Below the pieces are notes generated by a model. The model ran no database searches. It was not told where the DNA came from and saw only the letters and a program-made list of their open reading frames with translations. Source: Nonomuraea angiospora (GTDB lineage: Bacteria; Actinomycetota; Actinomycetes; Streptosporangiales; Streptosporangiaceae). From it: 64,000 nucleotides of DNA. The stretch is from NCBI RefSeq assembly GCF_014873145.1, contig NZ_JADBEK010000001.1, positions 6,696,001 to 6,760,000 on the forward strand, read 5' to 3'. The stretch's first letter is position 1; each line of letters starts with the position of its first letter. Below, piece by piece: positions 16,460-23,957 of this stretch. The translations under genes and the position numbers were made by a program.

Positions 16460-17315
16460 GCACGTGCACGCCGCGCCGGTCTCCCCGTGGGCGCGCAGGG
16501 TCCGACTGGTCGTCTCCCATGCCGCTCTCTACCTGGTGGCCGCCGCCTTCGTCTCGCCGCTGGTCTACATGGTGGCCACGTCGCTGAAGCGCGCCGACGA
16601 GGTGTTCGGGTCGCCGCCGAGCCTGCTCGGATCGGTGCTCCGGTGGGAGAACTACAGCGAGGCGTTCGAGTTCCTGCCGTTCGGGCGTTTCGTGATCAAC
16701 GGGCTCGCCGTCGCCGTCTGCGGCACCGTCGTGGTGCTGGTGGCGTCGAGCATGTCGGCGTACGCCTTCTCGCGGCTGCGCTGGCGCGGTCGCGACGGCG
16801 TCTTCCTGGTCTTCCTGGCCACCCTGATGATCCCCCAGGAAGTGCTGGTCGTGCCGATGTTCATGCTGATGCGCTGGTTCGGGTGGGTGGACTCGTACCA
16901 GGCGCTGATCTTCCCCTGGGCGTTCACCGCCTTCGGGACGTTCATGCTGCGCCAGTTCTTCCTGACCATCCCCGAGGAGCTCGCCGAGAGCGCCCGCCTC
17001 GACGGCGCGGGAGCGGTGCGCGTCTTCACCAGCATCATGCTGCCGCTGATCAAGCCCGCGCTCGCGGTGCTGGCGGTCTTCACCTTCATCAACTACTGGA
17101 ACAGCTTCCTGTGGCCGCTGATCATCATCAACTCGGTGGACGAGAAGGCCACGGTCCCGCTGGGTCTGCAGCTGTTTTTCGGGCAGCAGGGCACTCAGTG
17201 GAATCTCATCATGGCCGCGGCCGTGATCTCCATGGCGCCGACCACGGCGCTGCTCATCATCCTGCAGAAACATCTCGTCCGCGGGATCGCGACCAGCGGT
17301 CTCGGCGGACGGTGA
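16452..17315 (+). CDS. Sugar ABC transporter permease 2 (CUT1, MalG type)
   Basis: A protein of 287 residues with six predicted helices and the EAA-type loop ESARLDGAGAVRVFTSIMLP. Start ATG 16452 overlaps the end of the first permease by 8 bp. With the solute-binding protein and first permease it imports the fucoside. The following fucosidase gene starts in its stop codon (GTGA). Confidence 0.92.
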   Translation: MSEHVHAAPVSPWARRVRLVVSHAALYLVAAAFVSPLVYMVATSLKRADEVFGSPPSLLGSVLRWENYSEAFEFLPFGRFVINGLAVAVCGTVVVLVASSMSAYAFSRLRWRGRDGVFLVFLATLMIPQEVLVVPMFMLMRWFGWVDSYQALIFPWAFTAFGTFMLRQFFLTIPEELAESARLDGAGAVRVFTSIMLPLIKPALAVLAVFTFINYWNSFLWPLIIINSVDEKATVPLGLQLFFGQQGTQWNLIMAAAVISMAPTTALLIILQKHLVRGIATSGLGGR

Positions 17316-18607
17316 ACCTTGTGAAGAAGAGGGACATCGTGCAGCACCACGCCTGGTTCGCCGAATCCCGGTTCGGCATGTTCGTGCACTGGGGTCTGTA
17401 CTCTCTGGCGGCCCGGCACGAGTGGGTGAAGAACCGCGAGCGCCTGACCGACGAGGACTACCAGCGCTACTTCGACCACTTCGATCCCGACCTGTACGAC
17501 CCGGCGCAATGGGCGCGGCTGGCCAAGGAGGCCGGCATGCGCTACATCGTCCTCACGACCAAGCACCACGACGGCTTCTGCCTGTGGGACTCGGCGCAGA
17601 CCGACTACAAGGCGACGCGCACCCCCTGGGGCAAGGACCTGATCGCGCCGTTCGTGGAGGCCGTCCGCGCCGAGGGGCTGAAGGTCGGGTTCTACCACTC
17701 GCTGATCGACTGGCACCATCCCGAGTTCCCGGTCGACTCGTTCCACCCCCAGCGCGACGACGAGGCGTTCAAGGCCGCCGCCGCGGGCCGCGACGTCTCC
17801 AAGTACGCCGACTACCTGCACGCCCAGGTGCGCGAGCTGCTCACCGGTTACGGCAAGATCGACTACCTGTTCTTCGACTTCTCCTACCGGGGCAGGCCGG
17901 GGACCTGGGGCGGCAAGGGCGCCGACGACTGGCGCTCGGACGAACTGCTCGCGATGGTCCGGGAGCTCCAGCCGGAGGTCATCGTCAACGACCGGCTCGA
18001 CATCCCCGGCGACTTCGTCACCCCCGAGCAGTACCAGCCCGCCGGGCCGATGGTCGTCGACGGGCACGAGGTGCCGTGGGAGGCGTGCCAGACGCTCAAC
18101 GGCAGCTGGGGGTACGACCGGGACAACCTCGACTACAAGTCTCCGGACCTGCTCGTACGGATGCTGGTCGACAGCGTCGCCAAGGGCGGCAACCTGCTGC
18201 TCAACGTGGGCCCGGACGGGCGCGGCCAGATCGACCCGCGCGCGCGAGCGACGCTCGCCGGCATCGGCGCCTGGATGCGGCTGAACTCCCGCTCGATCTA
18301 CGGCTGCGGGCCCAGCGGCTTCGCGGCGCCTCCCGACTGCCGCTACACCCAGCGTGGCGACCGGCTCTACCTGCACCTGTTCGCCTGGCCGTTCGGCCAC
18401 CTGCACCTGCCGGGGCTGGCCGGGCGGGTGAAGTACGCCCAGTTCCTGCACGACGCGTCGGAGATCCGCACGCGGGTCATCGACCCCGGTCAACAGGCCG
18501 GTCTCACCACGATGGGAGCTGTGGCGCCGGACGTCCTGACCCTCGACCTGCCCGTGCAGCGTCCCGACGTGGCCGTGCCCGTCGTCGAGCTGTTCCTCAC
18601 GGAGTGA
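17312..18607 (+). CDS. Alpha-L-fucosidase, GH29, intracellular
   Basis: A protein of 431 residues with the GH29 (beta/alpha)8 core: WFAESRFGMFVHWGLYS at the start, LTTKHHDGFCLWDS, then DYLFFDFSYRG with the probable nucleophile Asp 189, and a C-terminal beta-domain. GH29 enzymes release L-fucose from glycosides with retention. No signal peptide, so it hydrolyses substrate after import by the preceding transporter. GTG 17312 overlaps the permease stop by 4 bp; GTG 17321 is an alternative start. No fucose isomerase, kinase or dehydrogenase gene is adjacent, so released fucose must be handled from another locus. Confidence 0.93.
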   Translation: MNLVKKRDIVQHHAWFAESRFGMFVHWGLYSLAARHEWVKNRERLTDEDYQRYFDHFDPDLYDPAQWARLAKEAGMRYIVLTTKHHDGFCLWDSAQTDYKATRTPWGKDLIAPFVEAVRAEGLKVGFYHSLIDWHHPEFPVDSFHPQRDDEAFKAAAAGRDVSKYADYLHAQVRELLTGYGKIDYLFFDFSYRGRPGTWGGKGADDWRSDELLAMVRELQPEVIVNDRLDIPGDFVTPEQYQPAGPMVVDGHEVPWEACQTLNGSWGYDRDNLDYKSPDLLVRMLVDSVAKGGNLLLNVGPDGRGQIDPRARATLAGIGAWMRLNSRSIYGCGPSGFAAPPDCRYTQRGDRLYLHLFAWPFGHLHLPGLAGRVKYAQFLHDASEIRTRVIDPGQQAGLTTMGAVAPDVLTLDLPVQRPDVAVPVVELFLTE

Positions 18608-19028
18608 CTTCAGCCCTCTCGTGGGCGAGCTGCCGCGCGGGCGTCAGCAGTGTGGACAGCGCCCAGCGGCCGGGTCCGAGGACGGCGATGAGCAGGAAGC
18701 CCCAGCTGAAGAGGGCCGCCTTCTCACCGCCGTTCTCGATCGGGAACAACGCCTGGGGCTGGTGGACGACGAAGTAGGCGTAGGCCATGGTGCCCGAGCA
18801 GAGGAGGGCGGCGACGCGGGTGCCCAAGCCGAGCAGGACGAGGATGCCGCCGACCAGTTGGATGGCCGCGGCCCACCAGCCTGGCCACTGCCCGAAGGTC
18901 GGCACCGGGCCCTGCGGCCCGCCCAGCACGTTGAAGAGCGTCGCCGCGCCGTGGCAGGCGAACAGCAGTCCCAGCACGAACCGGTACAGGGCCAGGAAGA
19001 GCCCCTGATTCTTGTCCAACAGATCCAC
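18597..19028 (-). CDS. DoxX-family membrane protein under a CelR/CebR-type operator
   Basis: A protein of 143 residues with four predicted membrane segments and the DoxX pattern LALYRFVLGLLFACHGAATLF and GGILVLLGLGTRVAAL. GTG 19026-19028 lies 8 bases after AAAGGG. DoxX proteins are small quinone-linked or redox-associated membrane proteins; the exact activity is uncertain. The gene converges on the fucosidase with an 11-bp overlap of coding ends. Its promoter carries a perfect 14-bp LacI-family operator, so it is likely controlled by a cello-oligosaccharide-type regulator, unusual for a DoxX gene. Confidence 0.85.
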   Translation of the reverse strand: MDLLDKNQGLFLALYRFVLGLLFACHGAATLFNVLGGPQGPVPTFGQWPGWWAAAIQLVGGILVLLGLGTRVAALLCSGTMAYAYFVVHQPQALFPIENGGEKAALFSWGFLLIAVLGPGRWALSTLLTPARQLAHERAEVTP

Positions 19029-19059
19029 GGCAAATGCCCTTTCCCGCTGTTGAAAAGTA

Positions 19060-19073
19060 TGGGAGCGCTCCCA
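19060..19073. promoter_or_regulatory. CelR/CebR-type operator, perfect palindrome
   Basis: The 14-bp sequence TGGGAGCGCTCCCA is a perfect inverted repeat and is identical to the operator known for the LacI-family regulators CelR (Thermobifida) and CebR (Streptomyces), which control cellulose and cellobiose genes. It sits at the predicted transcription start of doxX. This is the only copy I found in the window. Confidence 0.8.
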
Positions 19074-19076
19074 AAC

Positions 19077-19105
19077 AGATTCTTGAGATCACGCACATAT
19101 GTCAA
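19077..19105 (-). promoter_or_regulatory. Promoter of doxX
   Basis: On the minus strand, TTGACA (19105-19100), a 17-bp spacer and the weak -10 GAATCT (19082-19077). Transcription would begin inside the adjacent palindrome, so a bound repressor would block it. Confidence 0.5.
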
Positions 19106-19270
19106 TGTCGCATCACTCGTAGGATCGGTCCAAAACGCGCTGTATACCTATAACCTGCCCGAACGCCGCAGACATAAAGTTTCGCCTTCGTGAAATTTTC
19201 ATCAGCGCCCGACGAAAGTCGGCGACGAAAATTGACATGAATGACCGGGCTCCGGTAAATCCCGACATAC

Positions 19271-19300
19271 GAAAGCCGCCCGGAGCGGGATCCGGGCGGC
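19271..19300 (-). terminator. Rho-independent terminator of the serine hydrolase gene
   Basis: A 10-bp perfect GC stem (19275-19284 with 19291-19300) and a 6-base loop. On the minus strand it is followed by TTTCGT. It lies 16 bp after the stop of the 19316-20569 gene. The rest of 19029-19315 is AT-richer non-coding DNA holding the doxX promoter and operator. Confidence 0.7.
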
Positions 19301-19315
19301 CTGCTGGAGGGTCGG

Positions 19316-20569
19316 CTACCGCTTGGCGCACAGCGCGGTGTCCATGGCCTCGATCACGTGCTGGTGGGCCTCCTCGTTCGGGGGCAGCGCCGTGACGGCG
19401 ACGGTGGCGGCGCGGCCGTCCTCGGTCACCCCGTTGCGGGTCTCGTAGCCGTCGATGTCACCGCCGTGGCCCCAGGTGACGCCGCCGCAGCTCAGCGGCA
19501 TCTTCATCAGGCCCAGCCCGTACTCCCAGCCGGCCGGGAACCCGGGCGCCTTCATCGTGTGCTTCATCGCCGCCAGCTGCTCCGGCTTGAGCAGCTTGCC
19601 GCCCATCAGGGCGGTCATGAAGCGGTTGAGGTCGCTCGGGGTGCCGATCAGCTGGCCGGCCGCCCAGCCCCACGACGGGTCCAGGTTCGTGATGTCCTTC
19701 AGCTTGCCGCCGGGCTGCTCCGAGGCGTACCCCTGCGGGTGACGCCCGCGGATCGTCCTGTCGCCCTTGCCCGGCCAGTACGTGTCGCGCAGCCCGATCG
19801 GCCTGATGATGCGATCCGTGATCACCTCGGCCACCGGACGGCCGGTGACCTTCTCGATCAGCAGGCCCGCCAACACGTAGTTGGTGTTGCTGTACTCCCA
19901 GCTCGTGCCCGGCGCGAACGACGCCTTGTGCGCGAACGCCATGTCCAGGAGGTCCTGGGGCGAGCGGTAGACATCGCGGCTCTTGAAGATGCTCGTCATC
20001 CAGCGGGTGTAGTTGGGCAGGCCGCTGGTGTGCTGCAGCAGCTGCCGCACCGTGATGTCGCTGCCGTCGATGCCCTTGCCGCGGACCACCTTCGGCAGGT
20101 ATGTCTCGATCGGCTCGTCCAGATCGACCTTGCCCTCGCCGACCAGCTGCAGCACCGCCACCGCGGTGAACATCTTGGTGTTGCTCGCGATCCGCACCCG
20201 GCCGTCGACCGGGACCTCCGCCTTGGTCGCCAGGTCCGCGACCCCGGCGGTGTAGTGGCGGGTCCGGCCCTTGCCGTCCCGCACCGCGGCCAGCGCCGCC
20301 GGGAACCCGTCCTTCTCCACCAGCCCGTCCAGCTTCCGCTGCAGGGCGTCGGGCCGGTGGTTGCGCTTCAGCTCGTCCCGCACCTCGGCCAGCTCGGCGG
20401 ACAGGCTCTCGTCCGGGCTCTGCCGCACGACGTTCGCGGTGCGGTCGAGCCCGGTGGCCGCGGCGGCCGGCGTCCCCGCCACGACCAGCCCCGACAGCGC
20501 CGCCAGCGCCGCCGCCGCGAGGACCCGCACGCGACGGGAGGACTTCGACTCGGAAGAGGTACGCGACAT
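19316..20569 (-). CDS. Exported serine hydrolase, beta-lactamase class C / DD-peptidase fold
   Basis: A protein of 417 residues with a Sec signal peptide (about 1-38, Arg-rich start, AAAALAALSGLVVAGTPA run). The S-x-x-K nucleophile motif is S129-N-T-K132 and the Y-x-N motif is in YSNTNY; a HGGDIDGYETRNG segment takes the place of the third motif. The family includes D-alanyl-D-alanine carboxypeptidases and esterases; the substrate cannot be fixed. It works outside the cell, free or wall-bound. Monocistronic with its own terminator. Confidence 0.88.
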   Translation of the reverse strand: MSRTSSESKSSRRVRVLAAAALAALSGLVVAGTPAAAATGLDRTANVVRQSPDESLSAELAEVRDELKRNHRPDALQRKLDGLVEKDGFPAALAAVRDGKGRTRHYTAGVADLATKAEVPVDGRVRIASNTKMFTAVAVLQLVGEGKVDLDEPIETYLPKVVRGKGIDGSDITVRQLLQHTSGLPNYTRWMTSIFKSRDVYRSPQDLLDMAFAHKASFAPGTSWEYSNTNYVLAGLLIEKVTGRPVAEVITDRIIRPIGLRDTYWPGKGDRTIRGRHPQGYASEQPGGKLKDITNLDPSWGWAAGQLIGTPSDLNRFMTALMGGKLLKPEQLAAMKHTMKAPGFPAGWEYGLGLMKMPLSCGGVTWGHGGDIDGYETRNGVTEDGRAATVAVTALPPNEEAHQHVIEAMDTALCAKR

Positions 20570-20693
20570 GGGAAACGCTCCTGATTTCTGGGTGGGGGTC
20601 GTCCGCTTCGGACATCACCCAGCATGTCGGCGCACGGCATCCTTGATCGATCCCGTGCGCTGGAGCGTTGGGGTACAGCCAGCTGTACCGGGG

Positions 20694-21359
20694 TCAGGAG
20701 GGGCAGGTCCCGTCCAGGGCGCTGATCACCCCGTCGATGAACACCTGCGACTTCGGCTCGTCGGCATGCGCCACCCCCGGGAACTCGGCCCTGCACCACA
20801 CGCCGTCGATGACGTCGTTACGGGTCTCGTCGAGCGAGCTCACCAGCAGCGTGTACCGGACGGTGCCGGGCGTCGGGTCGCCGCTGTTGAGCTGGCTGAT
20901 GAAGGTGCCGCTGGGACACATCTGCCCGCCCTGGTTCGCCGGCAGGAGGCAGGCCGGCCAGTAGCCGCGCTGCCCGGTGCCCATCGAGACGTAGCTCAGG
21001 GTGGCATCGGCGCCGCCGAGGAACTTCAGGTAGTAACGCGCCGACAGCCCTCCCATGCTGTGCCCGACGAGGCTGACCTTCCCGCCGCCGTTCTCCTGCC
21101 GTACCTGCGCCACCAGGTCCCTGATGGCTCCCGCGTTGGCGACGTTCTCCTCGCCCGGCAGGTCGATCGTGTACGCGGGATGGCCGGCCTGCTCCAGCGC
21201 CGCCTCCATCTGCGCGAACTCGGTCGGCGAGCCGTTCCAGCCGTGGATCAGGATGACCGGCTCCTTCTGCGCGGCCTGCACCTGCCGGCAGGGGCCCAGC
21301 CCGGCCAGCAGGATGCCCGCGGCCACTAACCCTGTGATGCGTCGGCGCCTCGATGACAT
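20694..21359 (-). CDS. Secreted alpha/beta-hydrolase lipase (EstA/LipA class 2)
   Basis: A protein of 221 residues: signal peptide (about 1-29), then KEPVILIHGWNGSPTEF with the oxyanion HG, and the nucleophile elbow GHSMGG with Ser 101. A later His in GVAHADEPK is the probable catalytic His, and D in SLDETRND or IDGVW the acid. Two Cys pairs support an exported protein. It hydrolyses ester bonds of lipids or small esters. Divergent from a TetR gene with a near-palindromic operator between them, so it is probably the regulated target. Confidence 0.85.
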   Translation of the reverse strand: MSSRRRRITGLVAAGILLAGLGPCRQVQAAQKEPVILIHGWNGSPTEFAQMEAALEQAGHPAYTIDLPGEENVANAGAIRDLVAQVRQENGGGKVSLVGHSMGGLSARYYLKFLGGADATLSYVSMGTGQRGYWPACLLPANQGGQMCPSGTFISQLNSGDPTPGTVRYTLLVSSLDETRNDVIDGVWCRAEFPGVAHADEPKSQVFIDGVISALDGTCPS

Positions 21360-21390
21360 GAGTCACACCTCGCTACTTCTGAGGGGAATT

Positions 21391-21414
21391 CACTTACTGA
21401 GCACTCGGTAAGTG
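21391..21414. promoter_or_regulatory. TetR-type operator between lipase and TetR genes
   Basis: A 24-bp imperfect inverted repeat with arms CACTTAC/GTAAGTG and inner TGAG/CTCG. It lies midway in the 74-bp divergent intergenic region, the usual place for a site through which a TetR protein controls itself and its neighbour. Confidence 0.65.
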
Positions 21415-21433
21415 ATGGGTTAGATTTAACACC

Positions 21434-22051
21434 GTGGCCCGAAGTAGGCAAGACCCCAGCAGACAGGAACGCGCGCGCTTACGGCGAGAGGAGATCATCG
21501 CCGTGGCCGCGGAGCTGTTCGCGCGCGACGGCTTCCGCGGCACCTCCCTGCCCGCCGTCGCGGCCCGGGCCGGCATCAGCGAGCCCGGCCTCCTGCATCA
21601 CTTCGGCAGCAAGGCGGGCCTGCTCCTGGCCGTGATCGAGCGGCGCGACCTCGACAGCGAGGCGTTCGCGATGGAGCTCCTGGGCATGGAGCCCTCGGGG
21701 CGGCTGCGCGCCCTGCCGGAGTTCGCGCGCCGCAACAAGGAGCGGGCGGGGCTGGCCAAGCTGTTCACCGTCCTGGTCGCGGAGAGTTTGGAGCCCGGCG
21801 CGCCCGGCCACCGGCACTTCGTCGAGCGCTACCGCGCGATGCGCGCCATCGTCGCCGACAGCATCCGCTCGGCCCAGGCCGCCGGGCTCGCCCGCCAGGA
21901 CATCGACCCCCCGGCCAAGGCCGCCGAGATCATCGCGACTCTCGACGGCCTGCAGACCCAGTGGCTGCTCGATCCGGACACGATCGACATCGTGTCCGGC
22001 GTCGAGTCCTACGCCCGCACGCTGGAGCACGACCTGACGTGCGGGCTCTGA
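21434..22051 (+). CDS. TetR-family transcriptional regulator
   Basis: A protein of 205 residues. N-terminal helix-turn-helix (about 15-62: REEIIAVAAELFARDGF, SLPAVAARAGISEPGLLHHFGSK), followed by a helical ligand domain. GTG 21434 is the only sensible start and lies next to the operator. It most likely represses the divergent lipase and its own gene. The ligand is unknown. The next gene is convergent and only 6 bp away. Confidence 0.9.
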   Translation: MARSRQDPSRQERARLRREEIIAVAAELFARDGFRGTSLPAVAARAGISEPGLLHHFGSKAGLLLAVIERRDLDSEAFAMELLGMEPSGRLRALPEFARRNKERAGLAKLFTVLVAESLEPGAPGHRHFVERYRAMRAIVADSIRSAQAAGLARQDIDPPAKAAEIIATLDGLQTQWLLDPDTIDIVSGVESYARTLEHDLTCGL

Positions 22052-22057
22052 CAGCCC

Positions 22058-23119
22058 TCAGCTGGCCGAGGTGTAGGTGACGAAGGTGCGCTGCTTGACG
22101 AAGGCGGTGCCGTTGAAGCAGACCACCTTGTCGACGTAGGCGTTCAAGCTGCTGACCGTCCAGAGACCGCCGAGATGGCAGTACTGGGGGCCGGGGCCGA
22201 AGCCCGTCACCTGCACGTCGTCGGGGAGTTGCCCCACCCCTGTGAACGTCACCGCCCGGTACGGGAGCGCGTCCTGCACCGTGTTGGGTCCGCCCACGTT
22301 GTTGTAGCTCCACGCGGGTGAGGGAGGGTACGGCCCGGCGGTCGTCGGGGACTCGTCCATCGTGTAGGCGAAGTATTTCGGCGGATTCGCTCCCCCGGTG
22401 ATCGCCCGCTGCCGGGTGTAGGACAGGGTCCACCCGGTGTTGAGCGGGTTGGTGGTGGCGTCGTAGCAGCGCACCTCGACGACCTGTCCGGCCGCGGTCG
22501 GGGCCCAGTTGCCGACCTTGCACCGGGCGGGCTGGGCCGGATCGACCGCGGTCACCTGGAGGTCGCCGGTGGGTGTCGTGGGCAGCCCGGGCAGGGTCAC
22601 CGTCCAGACCCCGGGAGGCCCCACCGACACGCTGTTCAGGCCCGCGTTGGAGTTGTACGACGAGACCACCGAGGAGCCGTCGTAGTACACGTAACCCAAG
22701 GCCCTCGGCGGGGAAACGAGCCCGCTGCTCTGCTCGTAGGCGATGGTGAACGGCACGAACACGGGGGCGCCGCCGAACTTGTAGCACTGCACCAGCACCT
22801 TCAGGTCGGGAGCGACGAACGTCCAACCGCGGACCTGGCACCAGGCGGGGGCCGGCGTGACCGCGGTCACGTGCGCCACTCCGTCCAGGAGCGGGGTGTT
22901 GGGGAACCTGACCTCGACCAGCCCCGTGGGCCCCACGGGCGAGCTGGAGACGCTGCCCGCCGTCCACAGGCCCTGATGGGCGGGCGGCGGAGGCCCCATG
23001 GCCACGTCGACGTAGGCGAACCCCCACATGTTCGGGACGGCCGCGAGGGCGCTCGTGGCGGCCGGGACGAGCCCCGCCACCGTCATGAGCGTGACTAAGA
23101 GCCGAAGGATCGTTTTCAT
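22058..23119 (-). CDS. Secreted protein of three tandem cysteine-pair repeats
   Basis: A protein of 353 residues. ATG 23117-23119 follows AAGGGACGG and opens a classic signal peptide (MKTILRLLVTLMTVAGLV to SALA). The mature part consists of three units of about 105-115 residues, each starting near PNMWGFAYVDV, RALGYVYYD or PKYFAYTMDE, and each with one Cys pair around a Trp (C-x3-5-GxW ... VxVxC) before a terminal strand. This looks like three copies of one beta-sandwich domain, each with a disulfide. I do not recognise the family; surface binding or structural roles are possible. Confidence 0.75.
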   Translation of the reverse strand: MKTILRLLVTLMTVAGLVPAATSALAAVPNMWGFAYVDVAMGPPPPAHQGLWTAGSVSSSPVGPTGLVEVRFPNTPLLDGVAHVTAVTPAPAWCQVRGWTFVAPDLKVLVQCYKFGGAPVFVPFTIAYEQSSGLVSPPRALGYVYYDGSSVVSSYNSNAGLNSVSVGPPGVWTVTLPGLPTTPTGDLQVTAVDPAQPARCKVGNWAPTAAGQVVEVRCYDATTNPLNTGWTLSYTRQRAITGGANPPKYFAYTMDESPTTAGPYPPSPAWSYNNVGGPNTVQDALPYRAVTFTGVGQLPDDVQVTGFGPGPQYCHLGGLWTVSSLNAYVDKVVCFNGTAFVKQRTFVTYTSAS

Positions 23120-23348
23120 CGCCCGTCCCTTCAGGACACGGTGCAGGGGACGCCGTTGAGCGTGAAATCGGTGGACTGGTCGTCCGACCCGCGCAAGGCG
23201 ATCGTCAGGCGTGCGGCACTTGTTGTCAAACAATTGTCGGCCCGGTGACTGAACGTTTCACCGGCGAGCGTTTATGTCGCATTTTCGGCGTCGATTATTT
23301 CCCGCCGGAAATAACCAGTGGAAAGAGCGGCCGGGGGTGGTCAGCGGC

Positions 23349-23873
23349 TCACCTCGGGGTGAGGCGCAGGACGGCGTGGTCGCCGGAGAGGTAGGGCACT
23401 TCCAGCCGCAGGTCGTTGATGCGGGCGGACCTGCCGGGAGCCAGGGAGAGCTTGCCCTCGTCGCGGCAGCGCCCGTTGACGCAGCTGCTGGAGATGCTGA
23501 CGTTCGCCCCCTCGGCCCGCAGCCCGCCGGTGAAGCCCAGGAGCGCGATCGTGACCTCGTCCGGGTCGAGCGAGCTGATGGTGAGCCGCTGCACGCCGAA
23601 CCGCTTGTCGATCCGGAGCCGGTCGCCCACCCGCACCTCGACCTCACAGTCGGCGTCCTTGCACGACGCCAGGCTGCTCCCGGCGGCCGGGTGATGCCCG
23701 GTGGACGAGGGCCGGACGGAGGCGGTCGGCATGGGTGACAACGTGTCCGTCGTGGGCGGCAGCGTGTCCGTCGCCACCGACAGGGGCGTGGACGGCGCGG
23801 TACGCGAGTCGGCGCAGGCAGCGGCCAGTACGACCAGCAGAGCGGCGGCGGTGAACCGGACGACGGTCGGCAT
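23349..23873 (-). CDS. Putative lipoprotein of unknown function
   Basis: A protein of 174 residues from ATG 23873. Signal peptide ending in the lipobox LAAAC, a Thr/Pro-rich linker of about 40 residues, then a beta-rich domain of about 105 residues with four Cys (CKDADCEVEVRVGD and SSSCVNGRCRDEG), probably two disulfides. It is an outer-surface lipoprotein. No family recognised. It sits 85 bp downstream of the unpaired histidine kinase gene on the same strand, which makes a functional link possible but unproven. Confidence 0.7.
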   Translation of the reverse strand: MPTVVRFTAAALLVVLAAACADSRTAPSTPLSVATDTLPPTTDTLSPMPTASVRPSSTGHHPAAGSSLASCKDADCEVEVRVGDRLRIDKRFGVQRLTISSLDPDEVTIALLGFTGGLRAEGANVSISSSCVNGRCRDEGKLSLAPGRSARINDLRLEVPYLSGDHAVLRLTPR

Positions 23874-23957
23874 GGGGCTCCTCCAAGCGGGCACTCCTGA
23901 CGTTGTGCCCGCCCGAGCTGCGAGAATAACCCTGTGTAACTACATGACCTCGGTCCG

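Noticed and set aside
23220..23233. TTGTTGTCAAACAA inverted repeat upstream of the three-repeat secreted protein
   Set aside because: The arms are only five bases and lie over 100 bp from the chosen start; too short to call an operator without conservation data.
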